From Nonomuraea spiralis (GTDB lineage: Bacteria > Actinomycetota > Actinomycetes > Streptosporangiales > Streptosporangiaceae), in contig NZ_BMRC01000008.1 in assembly GCF_014648435.1 (NCBI RefSeq), positions 310,001 to 374,000 on the forward strand: a stretch of 64,000 nucleotides of DNA. The letters run 5' to 3'. This document shows positions 19,710 to 27,006 of the stretch, one piece after another. Numbering within the stretch: the first letter of the stretch is position 1; each line of letters opens with the position of its first letter. Below the pieces are notes generated by a model, which saw only the letters and a list, made by a program, of their open reading frames with translations, was not told the DNA's origin and did not search any database. The position numbers were made by a program, and so were the translations under genes.

Positions 19710-21038
19710 ATGCGTAAAGCCAGAGCAGCAGTGATCCTGGCAGGGCTCGCGGTAGCCGTCGCCGCCTGCGGCAACGCCCCGACGACGACGACCCCCTCCG
19801 CCTCGGAGTCGGCACCGGCCAGCCCCGCCGGCGGCGCCAAGACGCTCGAAGGCGTCAAGATCGAGGTCGCCGCCAAGTGGACCGGCGCGGAGCAGAAGAA
19901 CTTCGAGCAGGTGCTCAAGGCCTTCACCGACAAGACGGGCGCCACGGTCACGTACGCCTCCACCGGTGAGGACACCGGCGCCTACCTCGGCCCGCGCATC
20001 CAGGGCAAGAACCCGCCGGACGTCGCGATCCTCCCGCAGCCGGGTCTGGTTCAGCAGTACGCCAAGCAGGACGCGCTCAAGCCGCTGACCCCCGAGGTCA
20101 CGCAGGAGATCGACACCAACTACACCCCGTACTGGAAGGAGCTGGGCTCCGCCGACGGCAAGGTGTACGGCGTGCTGATCAAGGCGGCGCACAAGTCGCT
20201 GGTCTGGTACCGCTCCGACGCCTTCGAGGAGGCCGGCGTTCAGGTGCCGACCACCTGGGACGAGCTGATCAAGGCCGGTCAGACCATCGCCGACTCCGGC
20301 ACCCCGCCCTTCTCCCTCTGCGGCGCCTCCGGCTGGACGCTCACCGACCTGTTCGAGAACGTCTACCTGTCCACCGCCGGCCCGGAGAACTACGACAAGC
20401 TCTCCAAGCACGAGATCCCCTGGACCGACGCCAGCGTCGCCACCGCCCTGGAGAAGATCGCGCAGATCGCCGGCAAGAAGGAGTTCGTGCTCGACGGCTC
20501 CTCCGGCGCGCTGCAGACCGACTTCCCGACCTGCGTGACCAAGGTCTACGGCAACAAGAAGGCCGCCATGGTCATCGAGGCCGACTTCGTGGCCACCCAG
20601 GCCACCCAGGACGGCGCCAAGGTCGGCGAGGGCGCCAAGTACTTCCCGTTCCCGAAGGCCGGCGACACCGCTCCGGTCGTGCTCGGCGGCGACGTGGCCG
20701 TGGTCATGAAGGACTCCCCCGGCGCGATGGCCCTGGTGCAGTTCCTGGCCTCCAAGGAGGGCGGCGAGATCTGGGCCAAGCTCCCCGGCTACCTGTCGCC
20801 CAACAAGAACGTCTCCCCCGACAACTACCCCGACGAGCTGACCAAGCAGCTCGGCCAGACGATCGTCTCCGCCGGTGACGCCGTCCGCTACGACATGTCC
20901 GACCTGGCGCCGAGCGCCTTCGGCGGCACGGACGGCAAGGGCGAGTGGAAGGTGCTGCAGGACTTCCTGCGCAACCCCAGCGACGTCAAGGGCGCGCAGG
21001 CCGCGCTCGAGGCCGAGGCCAAGAAGGCCTGGAAGTAA
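19710..21038 (+). CDS. Alpha-glucoside ABC transporter substrate-binding lipoprotein (AglE-like)
   Basis: 442 residues from the ATG at 19710, which has GAGG six bases upstream; a GTG four codons earlier overlaps the preceding stop. The lipobox is VAAC with Cys20, followed by a low-complexity Thr/Ser/Pro linker. The body is an extracellular solute-binding domain (KWTGAEQKNFEQVLKAFTDKTG, PPDVAILPQPGLVQQYAKQ) like AglE of alpha-glucoside importers. It is only distantly similar to the binding protein just upstream, so the two are not a recent duplication. It lies directly before the AglF- and AglG-like permeases and is probably their cognate receptor. Confidence 0.9.
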   Translation: MRKARAAVILAGLAVAVAACGNAPTTTTPSASESAPASPAGGAKTLEGVKIEVAAKWTGAEQKNFEQVLKAFTDKTGATVTYASTGEDTGAYLGPRIQGKNPPDVAILPQPGLVQQYAKQDALKPLTPEVTQEIDTNYTPYWKELGSADGKVYGVLIKAAHKSLVWYRSDAFEEAGVQVPTTWDELIKAGQTIADSGTPPFSLCGASGWTLTDLFENVYLSTAGPENYDKLSKHEIPWTDASVATALEKIAQIAGKKEFVLDGSSGALQTDFPTCVTKVYGNKKAAMVIEADFVATQATQDGAKVGEGAKYFPFPKAGDTAPVVLGGDVAVVMKDSPGAMALVQFLASKEGGEIWAKLPGYLSPNKNVSPDNYPDELTKQLGQTIVSAGDAVRYDMSDLAPSAFGGTDGKGEWKVLQDFLRNPSDVKGAQAALEAEAKKAWK

Positions 21039-21050
21039 AGAGGTAAGGCC

Positions 21051-22427
21051 GTGACCGAACGGTTGGACGGCCCGGCGGTCCCGCCCGCGAAGATCGCGGG
21101 CGGGCCCTCCGCAGGACCGGCTGAAACCCCCCGTACGAGACGACGCCTCGGCCCATCGCCGGCGGTCGCCATCGCCTTCCTCCTGCCGGCGGCTCTGCTG
21201 CTCGGCGTCTGGGTGGTCTACCCCATCGTCTACTCCATCTTCCGCAGCCTGTTCGACTCGTCGGGCAGCGGGTTCGTGGGGCTGGGCAACTACGCCACGA
21301 TCTTCAGTGACGGCGGCATGCTCGTCACGATCCGCAACAACCTCATCTGGGTGGTCGTGGCGCCGATCGTGGTCACCACGCTCGGCCTGATCTTCGCGGT
21401 GCTGACCGAGCGCATCAGGTGGTCGACCGCGTTCAAACTGATCGTGTTCATGCCGATGGCCGTCTCGCTGATGGCCGCCGGCGTCATCTTCCGCCTCGTC
21501 TACGAGGAGGACCCCGACAAGGGGCTGGCGAACGCCGTGCTCACCACCGTGCACGACACGTTCTCCTCCTCGCAGGGTTATCCCGAGGCCCGTCCCCGCA
21601 CCGGCGACCAGTCGCCGGTGAACGAGCAGAACGGCGCGGTCGTCACCAAGCAGCCCGTCCAGGCGGGCACGCCGGTGCTGATCCCGATCGTGGGCGTCAA
21701 GCCGCAGATCATGCCGTCCAACGCGCAGCCGGCCCGCGCCCCCTCGGGCGGCTCCGCGGTGTCCGGGACGGTGTGGTTCGACTTCACGCAGGGCGGCGGC
21801 GGCCAGAGCGGCGCCGTGGACCCGACCGAGAAGGGCCTGCCCGGCATGACGGTCGAGGCGGTCAAGGACGGCCAGGTCGCGGGCACCGCCACAACCGCCG
21901 CCGACGGCTCCTTCACCTTCACGGGCCTGCCGGCCGGCTCCTACGTCGTACGGCTCCCGCAGTCGAACTTCCAGGCCAGCTACGGCGGCCTGACCTGGCT
22001 CGGCCCGGCGCTCATCACGCCGGCGATCATCGGCGCGTTCGTCTGGGTGTGGGCCGGGTTCGCGATGGTGCTGATCGCGGCCGGACTCGCGGCCATCCCG
22101 CGCGACGCGCTGGAGGCCGCCCGCATCGACGGCGCGACCGAGTGGCAGGTGTTCCGGCGGATCACCGTGCCGCTGCTGTCGCCGGTGCTGCTCGTCGTCT
22201 TCGTGACGATGATCATCAATACGCTGAAGGTGTTCGACCTGGTCTACATCATCGCGCCGGCCTCGGTTCAGCCGCAGTCGAACGTGGTCGCGCTGGAGAT
22301 GTGGCGCGTGTCGTTCGGCGGCGGGAACAACCAGGGGCTCGGCAGCGCACTCGCGGTGTTCCTGCTCATCCTGGTCCTTCCCTTCATGATCATGAACATC
22401 CGCCGGTTCAGGAGGGAAGACTCATGA
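21051..22427 (+). CDS. Sugar ABC permease with inserted extracellular domain (AglF-like)
   Basis: 458 residues, about 150 longer than a normal MalF/AglF-type permease. Membrane segments begin near residue 38. The EAA loop, EAARIDGATEWQVFRRITVP, lies near 352-371 and would contact the ATPase. Between the third and fourth helices, residues about 160-308 form a hydrophilic insert: a Pro/Gln/Ser-rich stretch, then a compact beta domain (about 238-308) with SGTVWFDF, GLPGMTVEAV and the signature TTAADGSFTFTGLPAGSYVV, typical of Cna-B/carboxypeptidase-regulatory domains. By topology it would face outside. E. coli MalF carries its P2 domain at the same place. Start is a GTG with GAGG upstream. Confidence 0.9.
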   Translation: MTERLDGPAVPPAKIAGGPSAGPAETPRTRRRLGPSPAVAIAFLLPAALLLGVWVVYPIVYSIFRSLFDSSGSGFVGLGNYATIFSDGGMLVTIRNNLIWVVVAPIVVTTLGLIFAVLTERIRWSTAFKLIVFMPMAVSLMAAGVIFRLVYEEDPDKGLANAVLTTVHDTFSSSQGYPEARPRTGDQSPVNEQNGAVVTKQPVQAGTPVLIPIVGVKPQIMPSNAQPARAPSGGSAVSGTVWFDFTQGGGGQSGAVDPTEKGLPGMTVEAVKDGQVAGTATTAADGSFTFTGLPAGSYVVRLPQSNFQASYGGLTWLGPALITPAIIGAFVWVWAGFAMVLIAAGLAAIPRDALEAARIDGATEWQVFRRITVPLLSPVLLVVFVTMIINTLKVFDLVYIIAPASVQPQSNVVALEMWRVSFGGGNNQGLGSALAVFLLILVLPFMIMNIRRFRREDS

Positions 22428-23323
22428 CGACCGCGACCGTGACCGCAGCCCACAGGCGGGAGTCGGGCGCGCCGCGCAGGGGCCTGGCGGGCCGGATCGT
22501 GGACCGCCTGGGCGGCGGGGCCGTCCAGGTGATCATGATCCTGCTCGGCCTGTTCTGGCTGGTGCCGACGCTGGGCCTGCTGGTCGTCTCCATGCGCACC
22601 GTGAAGGTGAACAACGCCGAGGGCTGGTGGACGATCTTCACCAAGCCCGCCGAGCTGACCCTGGCCAACTACAAGAACCTGCTGGCCAGCGGCTTCACCT
22701 CGTCGTTCTGGAACACGGTGGCCATCACCGTGCCGACCACGGTCCTCGTGATCGGCATCGCGGCCATGGCGGCGTACGCGTTCGCGTGGATGGAGTTCCG
22801 CGGGCGGGACACGGCGTTCCTGGTCGTGGTGGGCCTGCTGATCGTGCCCATCCAGATCGCGCTGATCCCCGTCGCGGCCTTCTACGGCGGCATCGGGATC
22901 TTCGGCACGATCCCCGGCGTGGTCCTCTTCCACACGGCGTTCGGCCTGCCGTTCGCGATCTTCCTGCTGCGCAACTTCTTCGTCGGCATCCCGGCCTCGC
23001 TGCTGGAGGCGGCCCGGATGGACGGCGCACCGGAGTGGAAGATCTTCGCGCAGGTCGTGTTCCCGCTGGGCAAGCCGGCGATCGCCTCGCTCGGCATCTT
23101 CCAGTTCCTGTGGGTGTGGAACGACATGCTCATCGCGCTCGTGTTCGCCAACACCGACAACCAGCCGATGACCAAGGCCCTGCAGTCGCAGATGCGGCAG
23201 TTCGGGTCGAACGTTGACATCCTCTCCTCCGGCGCGTTCCTGTCGCTGATCATCCCGCTGGCGCTGTTCTTCGCGTTCCAGCGGTACTTCGTCCAGGGCA
23301 TGATGGCCGGTTCCGTCAAGTAG
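22424..23323 (+). CDS. Sugar ABC permease (AglG/MalG-like)
   Basis: 299 residues. ATG overlaps the previous stop (ATGA), with AGGAGG nine bases upstream. Six membrane segments are evident, and the EAA motif EAARMDGAPEWKIFAQVVFP lies in the usual cytoplasmic loop. The N-terminal 35 residues are a basic cytoplasmic tail. It pairs with the AglF-like protein to form the channel of an alpha-glucoside/trehalose importer. It is the last gene of the operon and is followed by a strong hairpin at 23335-23372. Confidence 0.95.
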   Translation: MTTATVTAAHRRESGAPRRGLAGRIVDRLGGGAVQVIMILLGLFWLVPTLGLLVVSMRTVKVNNAEGWWTIFTKPAELTLANYKNLLASGFTSSFWNTVAITVPTTVLVIGIAAMAAYAFAWMEFRGRDTAFLVVVGLLIVPIQIALIPVAAFYGGIGIFGTIPGVVLFHTAFGLPFAIFLLRNFFVGIPASLLEAARMDGAPEWKIFAQVVFPLGKPAIASLGIFQFLWVWNDMLIALVFANTDNQPMTKALQSQMRQFGSNVDILSSGAFLSLIIPLALFFAFQRYFVQGMMAGSVK

Positions 23324-23334
23324 GCCATTCCCGG

Positions 23335-23372
23335 CGGGCGCCCGCCTCCCGAGGGGGGCAGGCGGGCGCCCG
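23335..23372 (+). terminator. Terminator of the sugar importer operon
   Basis: CGGGCGCCCGCCT at 23335-23347 pairs perfectly over 13 bp with AGGCGGGCGCCCG at 23360-23372, with a 12-base loop. It starts 12 bases after the permease stop. There is no T-run, which is common in high-GC actinomycetes. Confidence 0.8.
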
Positions 23373-23376
23373 TAAC

Positions 23377-23392
23377 AGGTTCGACCGAACCT
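23377..23392. promoter_or_regulatory. 16-bp palindrome upstream of the M1 peptidase
   Basis: AGGTTCG-AC-CGAACCT is a perfect palindrome ending 13 bases before the ATG at 23406. It could be an operator placed over the ribosome-binding region or a small RNA hairpin that masks it. The half-sites are in the opposite order to an actinobacterial LexA box. Confidence 0.4.
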
Positions 23393-23405
23393 CCGATGAT
23401 TGTTC

Positions 23406-24779
23406 ATGAAGCGTCTCCTCGCCCTGGCAGCAGCGGCCTTCATCTCCTTACCCCTCCCCCCCGCCGTCGCGCTCGGCGGCAGCCCCGGCGCTCCCGGGGC
23501 GGGCGACCCGTACTTCCCCGACCAGGGGAACGGCGGCTACGACGCCGGCCACTACGACCTCGCCCTCGACTACGACCCCTCCTCGAACGTCCTGACCGGC
23601 GTCGCCGCCGTCACCGCCCGCGCCACCCAGGCGCTGAGCCGCTTCGACCTCGACCTCGTCGCCACGCTCTCGGTGCGCTCGGTGACCGTGGACGGCCGGG
23701 CCGCCGCCTTCGCGCGCAGCGGCTCGGAGCTGATCGTCACCCCCGCCGCCACGCTGGCCTCCGGACGAACCTTCTCCGTCGTCGTCCGGTACGACGGCCG
23801 CCCCACGTACGTCCTCGACCCCGACGGCTCAAGGGACGGCTGGATCCGGACCGGCGACGGCGTCTTCAACGCCAACGAGCCCCAGGGCGCGATGACCTGG
23901 TACCCCGGCAACCATCACATGACGGACAAGGCGACGTACCGGTTCGCGGTGACCGTCCCCAGCACCAGGGTCGCGGTGGCCAACGGGGACCTGGTGTCGC
24001 GGACCTCGGCCGGCGGCCGGACCACGTACGTGTGGGACGCCCGCGAGCCCATGGCGAGCTACCTGGCCACGGTGACGATCGGGAAGTTCCGGCTCACCGA
24101 CACCAGGGTCGGCGGCTACCGAGTGATCACCGCCGTGGACCCCAAACTGGCCGACAAGGCGACGGACTTCGCCGAACGCCACGCCCCGGTCCTCGACTAC
24201 TTCAGCTCCCTCTTCGGCCCGTACCCCTTCTCCTCCACCGGCGGGATCGTGGACCACGCGCCGAACGTCGGCTACGCCCTGGAGACCCAGACCCGGCCCA
24301 TCTACCCGGTGGCGCCGAGCGACTCGCTACTCGCCCACGAGCTGGCCCACCAGTGGTTCGGCGACTCGGTGACACCCACGCTGTGGCGCGACATCTGGCT
24401 GAACGAGGGCTTCGCGACGTACGCCGAATGGCTCTGGCTGGAGAAGATCGGCAGCCGTACCGTGCAGACCTCCTTCGACAGCGTCTACGCCAAGCCCGCC
24501 GACGACGAGTTCTGGCAGATGCCCACCGCCGATCCCGGCGACGCCGCCGGGCTCTTCCACGACCCGGTCTACGACCGCGGCGCCGCGACCCTGCACGTCC
24601 TGCGCCGGACCGTCGGCGACGAGGCGTTCTTCACGATCCTGCGCACGTGGGCGAGCGAGCACCGGTACGGCAACGCCGACACCGCCGCCTTCGTCGCCCT
24701 GGCCGAACGCGTGTCCGGCAAGCGGCTCGGCCCCCTCTTCGACGCCTGGTTGTTCCAGCCTGGCAAACCGGCCTTGTGA
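23406..24779 (+). CDS. Secreted M1 family metallopeptidase
   Basis: 457 residues with a signal peptide of about 22 residues (MKRLLALAAAAF then hydrophobic, cleavage near VALG). The gluzincin site is intact: HELAHQWFGD near residues 311-320 supplies two zinc His and the general base Glu, and NEGFATY about 20 residues later supplies the third ligand. The N-terminal beta domain (YDLALDYDPSS) is as in M1 aminopeptidases. At 457 residues it is much shorter than PepN (about 850), lacking the C-terminal helical domain, like other secreted actinomycete M1 enzymes. It probably trims peptides outside the cell. The upstream SD is weak, and a palindrome lies just before the start. Confidence 0.92.
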   Translation: MKRLLALAAAAFISLPLPPAVALGGSPGAPGAGDPYFPDQGNGGYDAGHYDLALDYDPSSNVLTGVAAVTARATQALSRFDLDLVATLSVRSVTVDGRAAAFARSGSELIVTPAATLASGRTFSVVVRYDGRPTYVLDPDGSRDGWIRTGDGVFNANEPQGAMTWYPGNHHMTDKATYRFAVTVPSTRVAVANGDLVSRTSAGGRTTYVWDAREPMASYLATVTIGKFRLTDTRVGGYRVITAVDPKLADKATDFAERHAPVLDYFSSLFGPYPFSSTGGIVDHAPNVGYALETQTRPIYPVAPSDSLLAHELAHQWFGDSVTPTLWRDIWLNEGFATYAEWLWLEKIGSRTVQTSFDSVYAKPADDEFWQMPTADPGDAAGLFHDPVYDRGAATLHVLRRTVGDEAFFTILRTWASEHRYGNADTAAFVALAERVSGKRLGPLFDAWLFQPGKPAL

Positions 24780-24786
24780 TCATTCC

Positions 24787-24825
24787 GGTACGGCTTGCCC
24801 ACCCGTTTGGGCGGCAAGCCGTACC
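24787..24825. terminator. Strong hairpin after the M1 peptidase
   Basis: GGTACGGCTTGCC at 24787-24799 pairs perfectly with GGCAAGCCGTACC at 24813-24825, a 13-bp stem; the 13-base loop can add CCCA/TGGG-type pairs. It lies 8 bases after the peptidase stop. Confidence 0.8.
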
Positions 24826-24836
24826 AGACCTAGATA
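24807..24836 (+). promoter_or_regulatory. Putative promoter of ung
   Basis: TTGGGC at 24807-24812 and TAGATA at 24831-24836 with an 18-base spacer. The start of transcription would fall at about 24843, only some 6 bases before the ATG at 24849, giving a leaderless or near-leaderless mRNA. The -35 lies in the loop of the preceding terminator. Confidence 0.45.
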
Positions 24837-24848
24837 AGCTTCACGGCC

Positions 24849-25526
24849 ATGGCCGGTCGTCCTTTGCATGAAGTCGTCGAAGCCGGATGGGCTCAGGCTC
24901 TTGAGCCCGTATCCGAGCAGATCTCCCTGATGGGTGAGTTCCTCCGCAAGGAAATCGCCGAGGGCAGGCAGTACCTGCCTGCGGGTCCGAACGTCCTGCG
25001 CGCGTTCAACCAGCCCTTCGACGACGTCAAGGTGCTGATCGTGGGGCAGGACCCCTACCCCACGCCCGGCCACCCCGTCGGGTTGTCGTTCTCGGTGGCG
25101 CCCGAGGTGCGGCCGCTGCCCGGGAGCCTGCTCAACATCTACAAGGAGATGGAGGCCGACCTCGGCCTCCCCCGCCCGGCCAACGGCGACCTGACCCCGT
25201 GGGCCGAGCAGGGTGTGCTGCTGCTCAACAGGGTCCTGACGGTCCTGCCGGGCAAGCCCGCCTCCCACCGGGGCAAGGGCTGGGAGCAGGTCACCGAGCA
25301 GGCGATCCGCGCGCTCGTGGCCCGCGACAAGCCGATGGTCGCCATCCTGTGGGGCCGTGACGCCCGCAATCTCGCGCCGATGCTCGGCAGCGTGCCGCGC
25401 ATCGAGTCGGCGCATCCGTCCCCGCTGTCGGCGCGCAGCGGCTTCTTCGGCTCGCGGCCGTTCAGCCGCGCCAATGAGCTGCTCACCCAGCAAGGCGCCG
25501 CACCTGTCGAGTGGAAGCTGCCCTAG
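24849..25526 (+). CDS. ung: Uracil-DNA glycosylase, family 1
   Basis: 225 residues. Removes uracil from DNA as the first step of base-excision repair. The water-activating motif GQDPYP is at 66-71 (Asp68), the uracil-specificity region LLLNRVLTV is present, and the DNA-intercalation loop HPSPLS lies near 190. Length and motifs are those of a normal Ung. No SD is evident upstream; the likely promoter predicts a leaderless message. The next small gene starts 11 bases after its stop and may be cotranscribed. Confidence 0.97.
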   Translation: MAGRPLHEVVEAGWAQALEPVSEQISLMGEFLRKEIAEGRQYLPAGPNVLRAFNQPFDDVKVLIVGQDPYPTPGHPVGLSFSVAPEVRPLPGSLLNIYKEMEADLGLPRPANGDLTPWAEQGVLLLNRVLTVLPGKPASHRGKGWEQVTEQAIRALVARDKPMVAILWGRDARNLAPMLGSVPRIESAHPSPLSARSGFFGSRPFSRANELLTQQGAAPVEWKLP

Positions 25527-25536
25527 CATCGTCGCC

Positions 25537-25866
25537 ATGAGTGATGAACCGAAGTTCCTGCGCCTTACGGTCGAACTGACCGTCGAGGTGCTCGACGTGA
25601 ACGCGCTGCAGGCGGCGGCGCTGGCCGAGATCAGGCATCCCGACGCCGACCTCAGCGACGAGGAGCGTTCGGAGCAGGCCGACCTGGTCAACTCCGACGA
25701 GACGGGCGCCTCGGCGCTGCAGTGGCTGATCGAGCCCGACCACGTGCTGCAGCTCGTGGACCACATCACCGAGATCGAGCCCCGCGAGGCCGTTCTCGGG
25801 GTGGAGCCGTCCGAAGGGCCGAGCGAGGACGAGGACGAGGAAGAGCACGACCACGACCACGTGTGA
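25537..25866 (+). CDS. Small acidic protein of unknown function
   Basis: 109 residues, strongly acidic, ending in a run of Glu/Asp followed by alternating His and Asp (HDHDHV) that could bind metal. The first 40 residues look like a beta-rich opening (RLTVELTVEVLDV). No family is recognised. It starts 11 bases after ung and is followed by a hairpin terminator, so it is probably cotranscribed with ung; a link to repair is not shown by the sequence. Confidence 0.8.
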   Translation: MSDEPKFLRLTVELTVEVLDVNALQAAALAEIRHPDADLSDEERSEQADLVNSDETGASALQWLIEPDHVLQLVDHITEIEPREAVLGVEPSEGPSEDEDEEEHDHDHV

Positions 25867-25878
25867 CGTACGGCGATC

Positions 25879-25907
25879 AGCCACGGCGCCCCACCCGCGT
25901 CGTGGCT
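25879..25907 (+). terminator. Terminator after the small acidic gene
   Basis: AGCCACGGCGC at 25879-25889 pairs with GCGTCGTGGCT at 25897-25907 (11 bp with one G-U), loop of 7, followed by CTTCG. It starts 12 bases after the stop. Confidence 0.65.
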
Positions 25908-25968
25908 CTTCGCCCCGGCTACGATCGATCCCATCCAGCCGCATTCCGTCACACGAGGGATCTGTCGC

Positions 25969-26259
25969 ATGATCGTGGCATTCTCCATCACCCCGCTGGG
26001 AGTCGGCGAGGGAGTCGCCGAACCGGTCGCCCGCGCCGTCAAGGTGGTGCGCGACAGCGGCCTGCCCAACCGTACGGACGCGATGTTCACCACGATCGAG
26101 GGTGAGTGGGACGAGGTGATGGACGTGGTCAGGCGCGCGGTGGACGCGGTGGCCGAAGTCGCCCCCAGGGTCAGCCTGGTCCTCAAGGCCGACCTCCGCG
26201 CCGGCGTGACCGACGGCATGACCACAAAACTGGAATCCCTCGAACGCCACCTCTCCTAA
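25969..26259 (+). CDS. MTH1187-family thiamine-binding protein
   Basis: 96 residues. Matches the MTH1187/YkoF-like small ferredoxin-fold family: the opening MIVAFSITPLGVGEGV, the central TDAMFTTIEGEWDEV and the closing VSLVLKADLR are characteristic. Family members bind thiamine or related ligands as tetramers; the physiological role is uncertain. GAGGG lies upstream of the ATG. It is isolated, with the acidic gene upstream beyond a terminator and a long gene-free stretch downstream. Confidence 0.9.
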   Translation: MIVAFSITPLGVGEGVAEPVARAVKVVRDSGLPNRTDAMFTTIEGEWDEVMDVVRRAVDAVAEVAPRVSLVLKADLRAGVTDGMTTKLESLERHLS

Positions 26260-26900
26260 CTCCCGCCACCATTCCGGCGGCGAGCCCGCACAACGCCCCC
26301 GGATCGCCAGCGAGCGGGGCCGGGATGCGGTGAGGCACAAGTTCGCACCTGGCGACCACCTCCCAGCAGGCCCCCAGGCCGCTTCAACACCCGTCGAACG
26401 ACGCTTCCCCCGTACACCCCGCCCGCACGGGCCGGGATCACCCCTCGGCCTGCGAACCTCCAGACCGGGTGTGCAGCGGTGAGGCCCGTACGGCGGCCCC
26501 CAGAGGGGCACCTCGGGCTGGAGGGCTGGGAGGGCGCTGGTGGGTGTTGTGAGGCTGAGGTTCGCGGGTGGCGGGGTGTTGGGAAGGCCAGGCCACACAC
26601 GCTCTCGGGTGGTCTTCTCCCCGGCACGTAGGTCTGCGGCACGGGTGCGGCGGATGCCCGCCGACGCCCTGAAAGCCCCAGCACGAAGACGCCTTGCAAC
26701 CACCTTCAACCTCAGCACGAGGCCCGTCACACAGTCGCCTGCGTCCAGCCACGGGTTGCGTCCACGGCTCCCGGGGCGAGGCCGGTTCGCGGCCTCAACC
26801 GCGTGAAGCGTCGCCCGATAGACGCCCCCAGCCCGATTTCCAGAGGCTCGCGAGTGCCACCTGCGAAAGCGCTCGCAGTACGTGGATAGCTGAAAGGTCC
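26260..26900. other. Gene-free stretch, possibly degenerate
   Basis: About 640 bases with no supported gene. Frames exist on both strands but their translations are Pro/Arg/Ser/Gly-rich with frequent Cys and Trp, no hydrophobic pattern, no SD and no recognisable motif. The composition is less regular in codon position than the flanking genes. It may be decayed coding DNA or a genomic filler repeat; sequence alone does not decide. Confidence 0.45.
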
Positions 26901-26918
26901 GATGACTTTGGTAAATCG

Positions 26919-26961
26919 CGATATGTCTTGACCGCCATCCAGACGCGACATATCGTGTCGC
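26919..26961 (+). promoter_or_regulatory. Promoter of the flavin monooxygenase with overlapping operators
   Basis: TTGACC at 26928-26933, a 17-base spacer and TATCGT at 26951-26956 form a good promoter. The -10 lies inside the palindrome GCGACA-TATCG-TGTCGC (26945-26961). A second arm, CGATATGTC at 26919-26927, is the exact reverse complement of GACATATCG at 26947-26955, so the two flank the -35. A further CGCGATA is present near 26974. Such a layout is expected for tight repression by a PadR- or TetR-type regulator, but no such gene is adjacent. Confidence 0.6.
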
Positions 26962-27006
26962 TCGGACGTCGAACGCGATACTACTTGTCCCCCGGAGGTG
27001 GAGGCA

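Noticed and set aside
23377..23392. LexA box upstream of the M1 peptidase
   Set aside because: The actinobacterial SOS box is CGAAC-N4-GTTCG; here the half-sites are in the reverse order with a 2-base centre.
26256..26806. Three short frames in the gene-free stretch
   Set aside because: No SD, no motif, Pro/Arg/Ser-rich composition on both strands, and mutual overlap. None could be supported as a gene.
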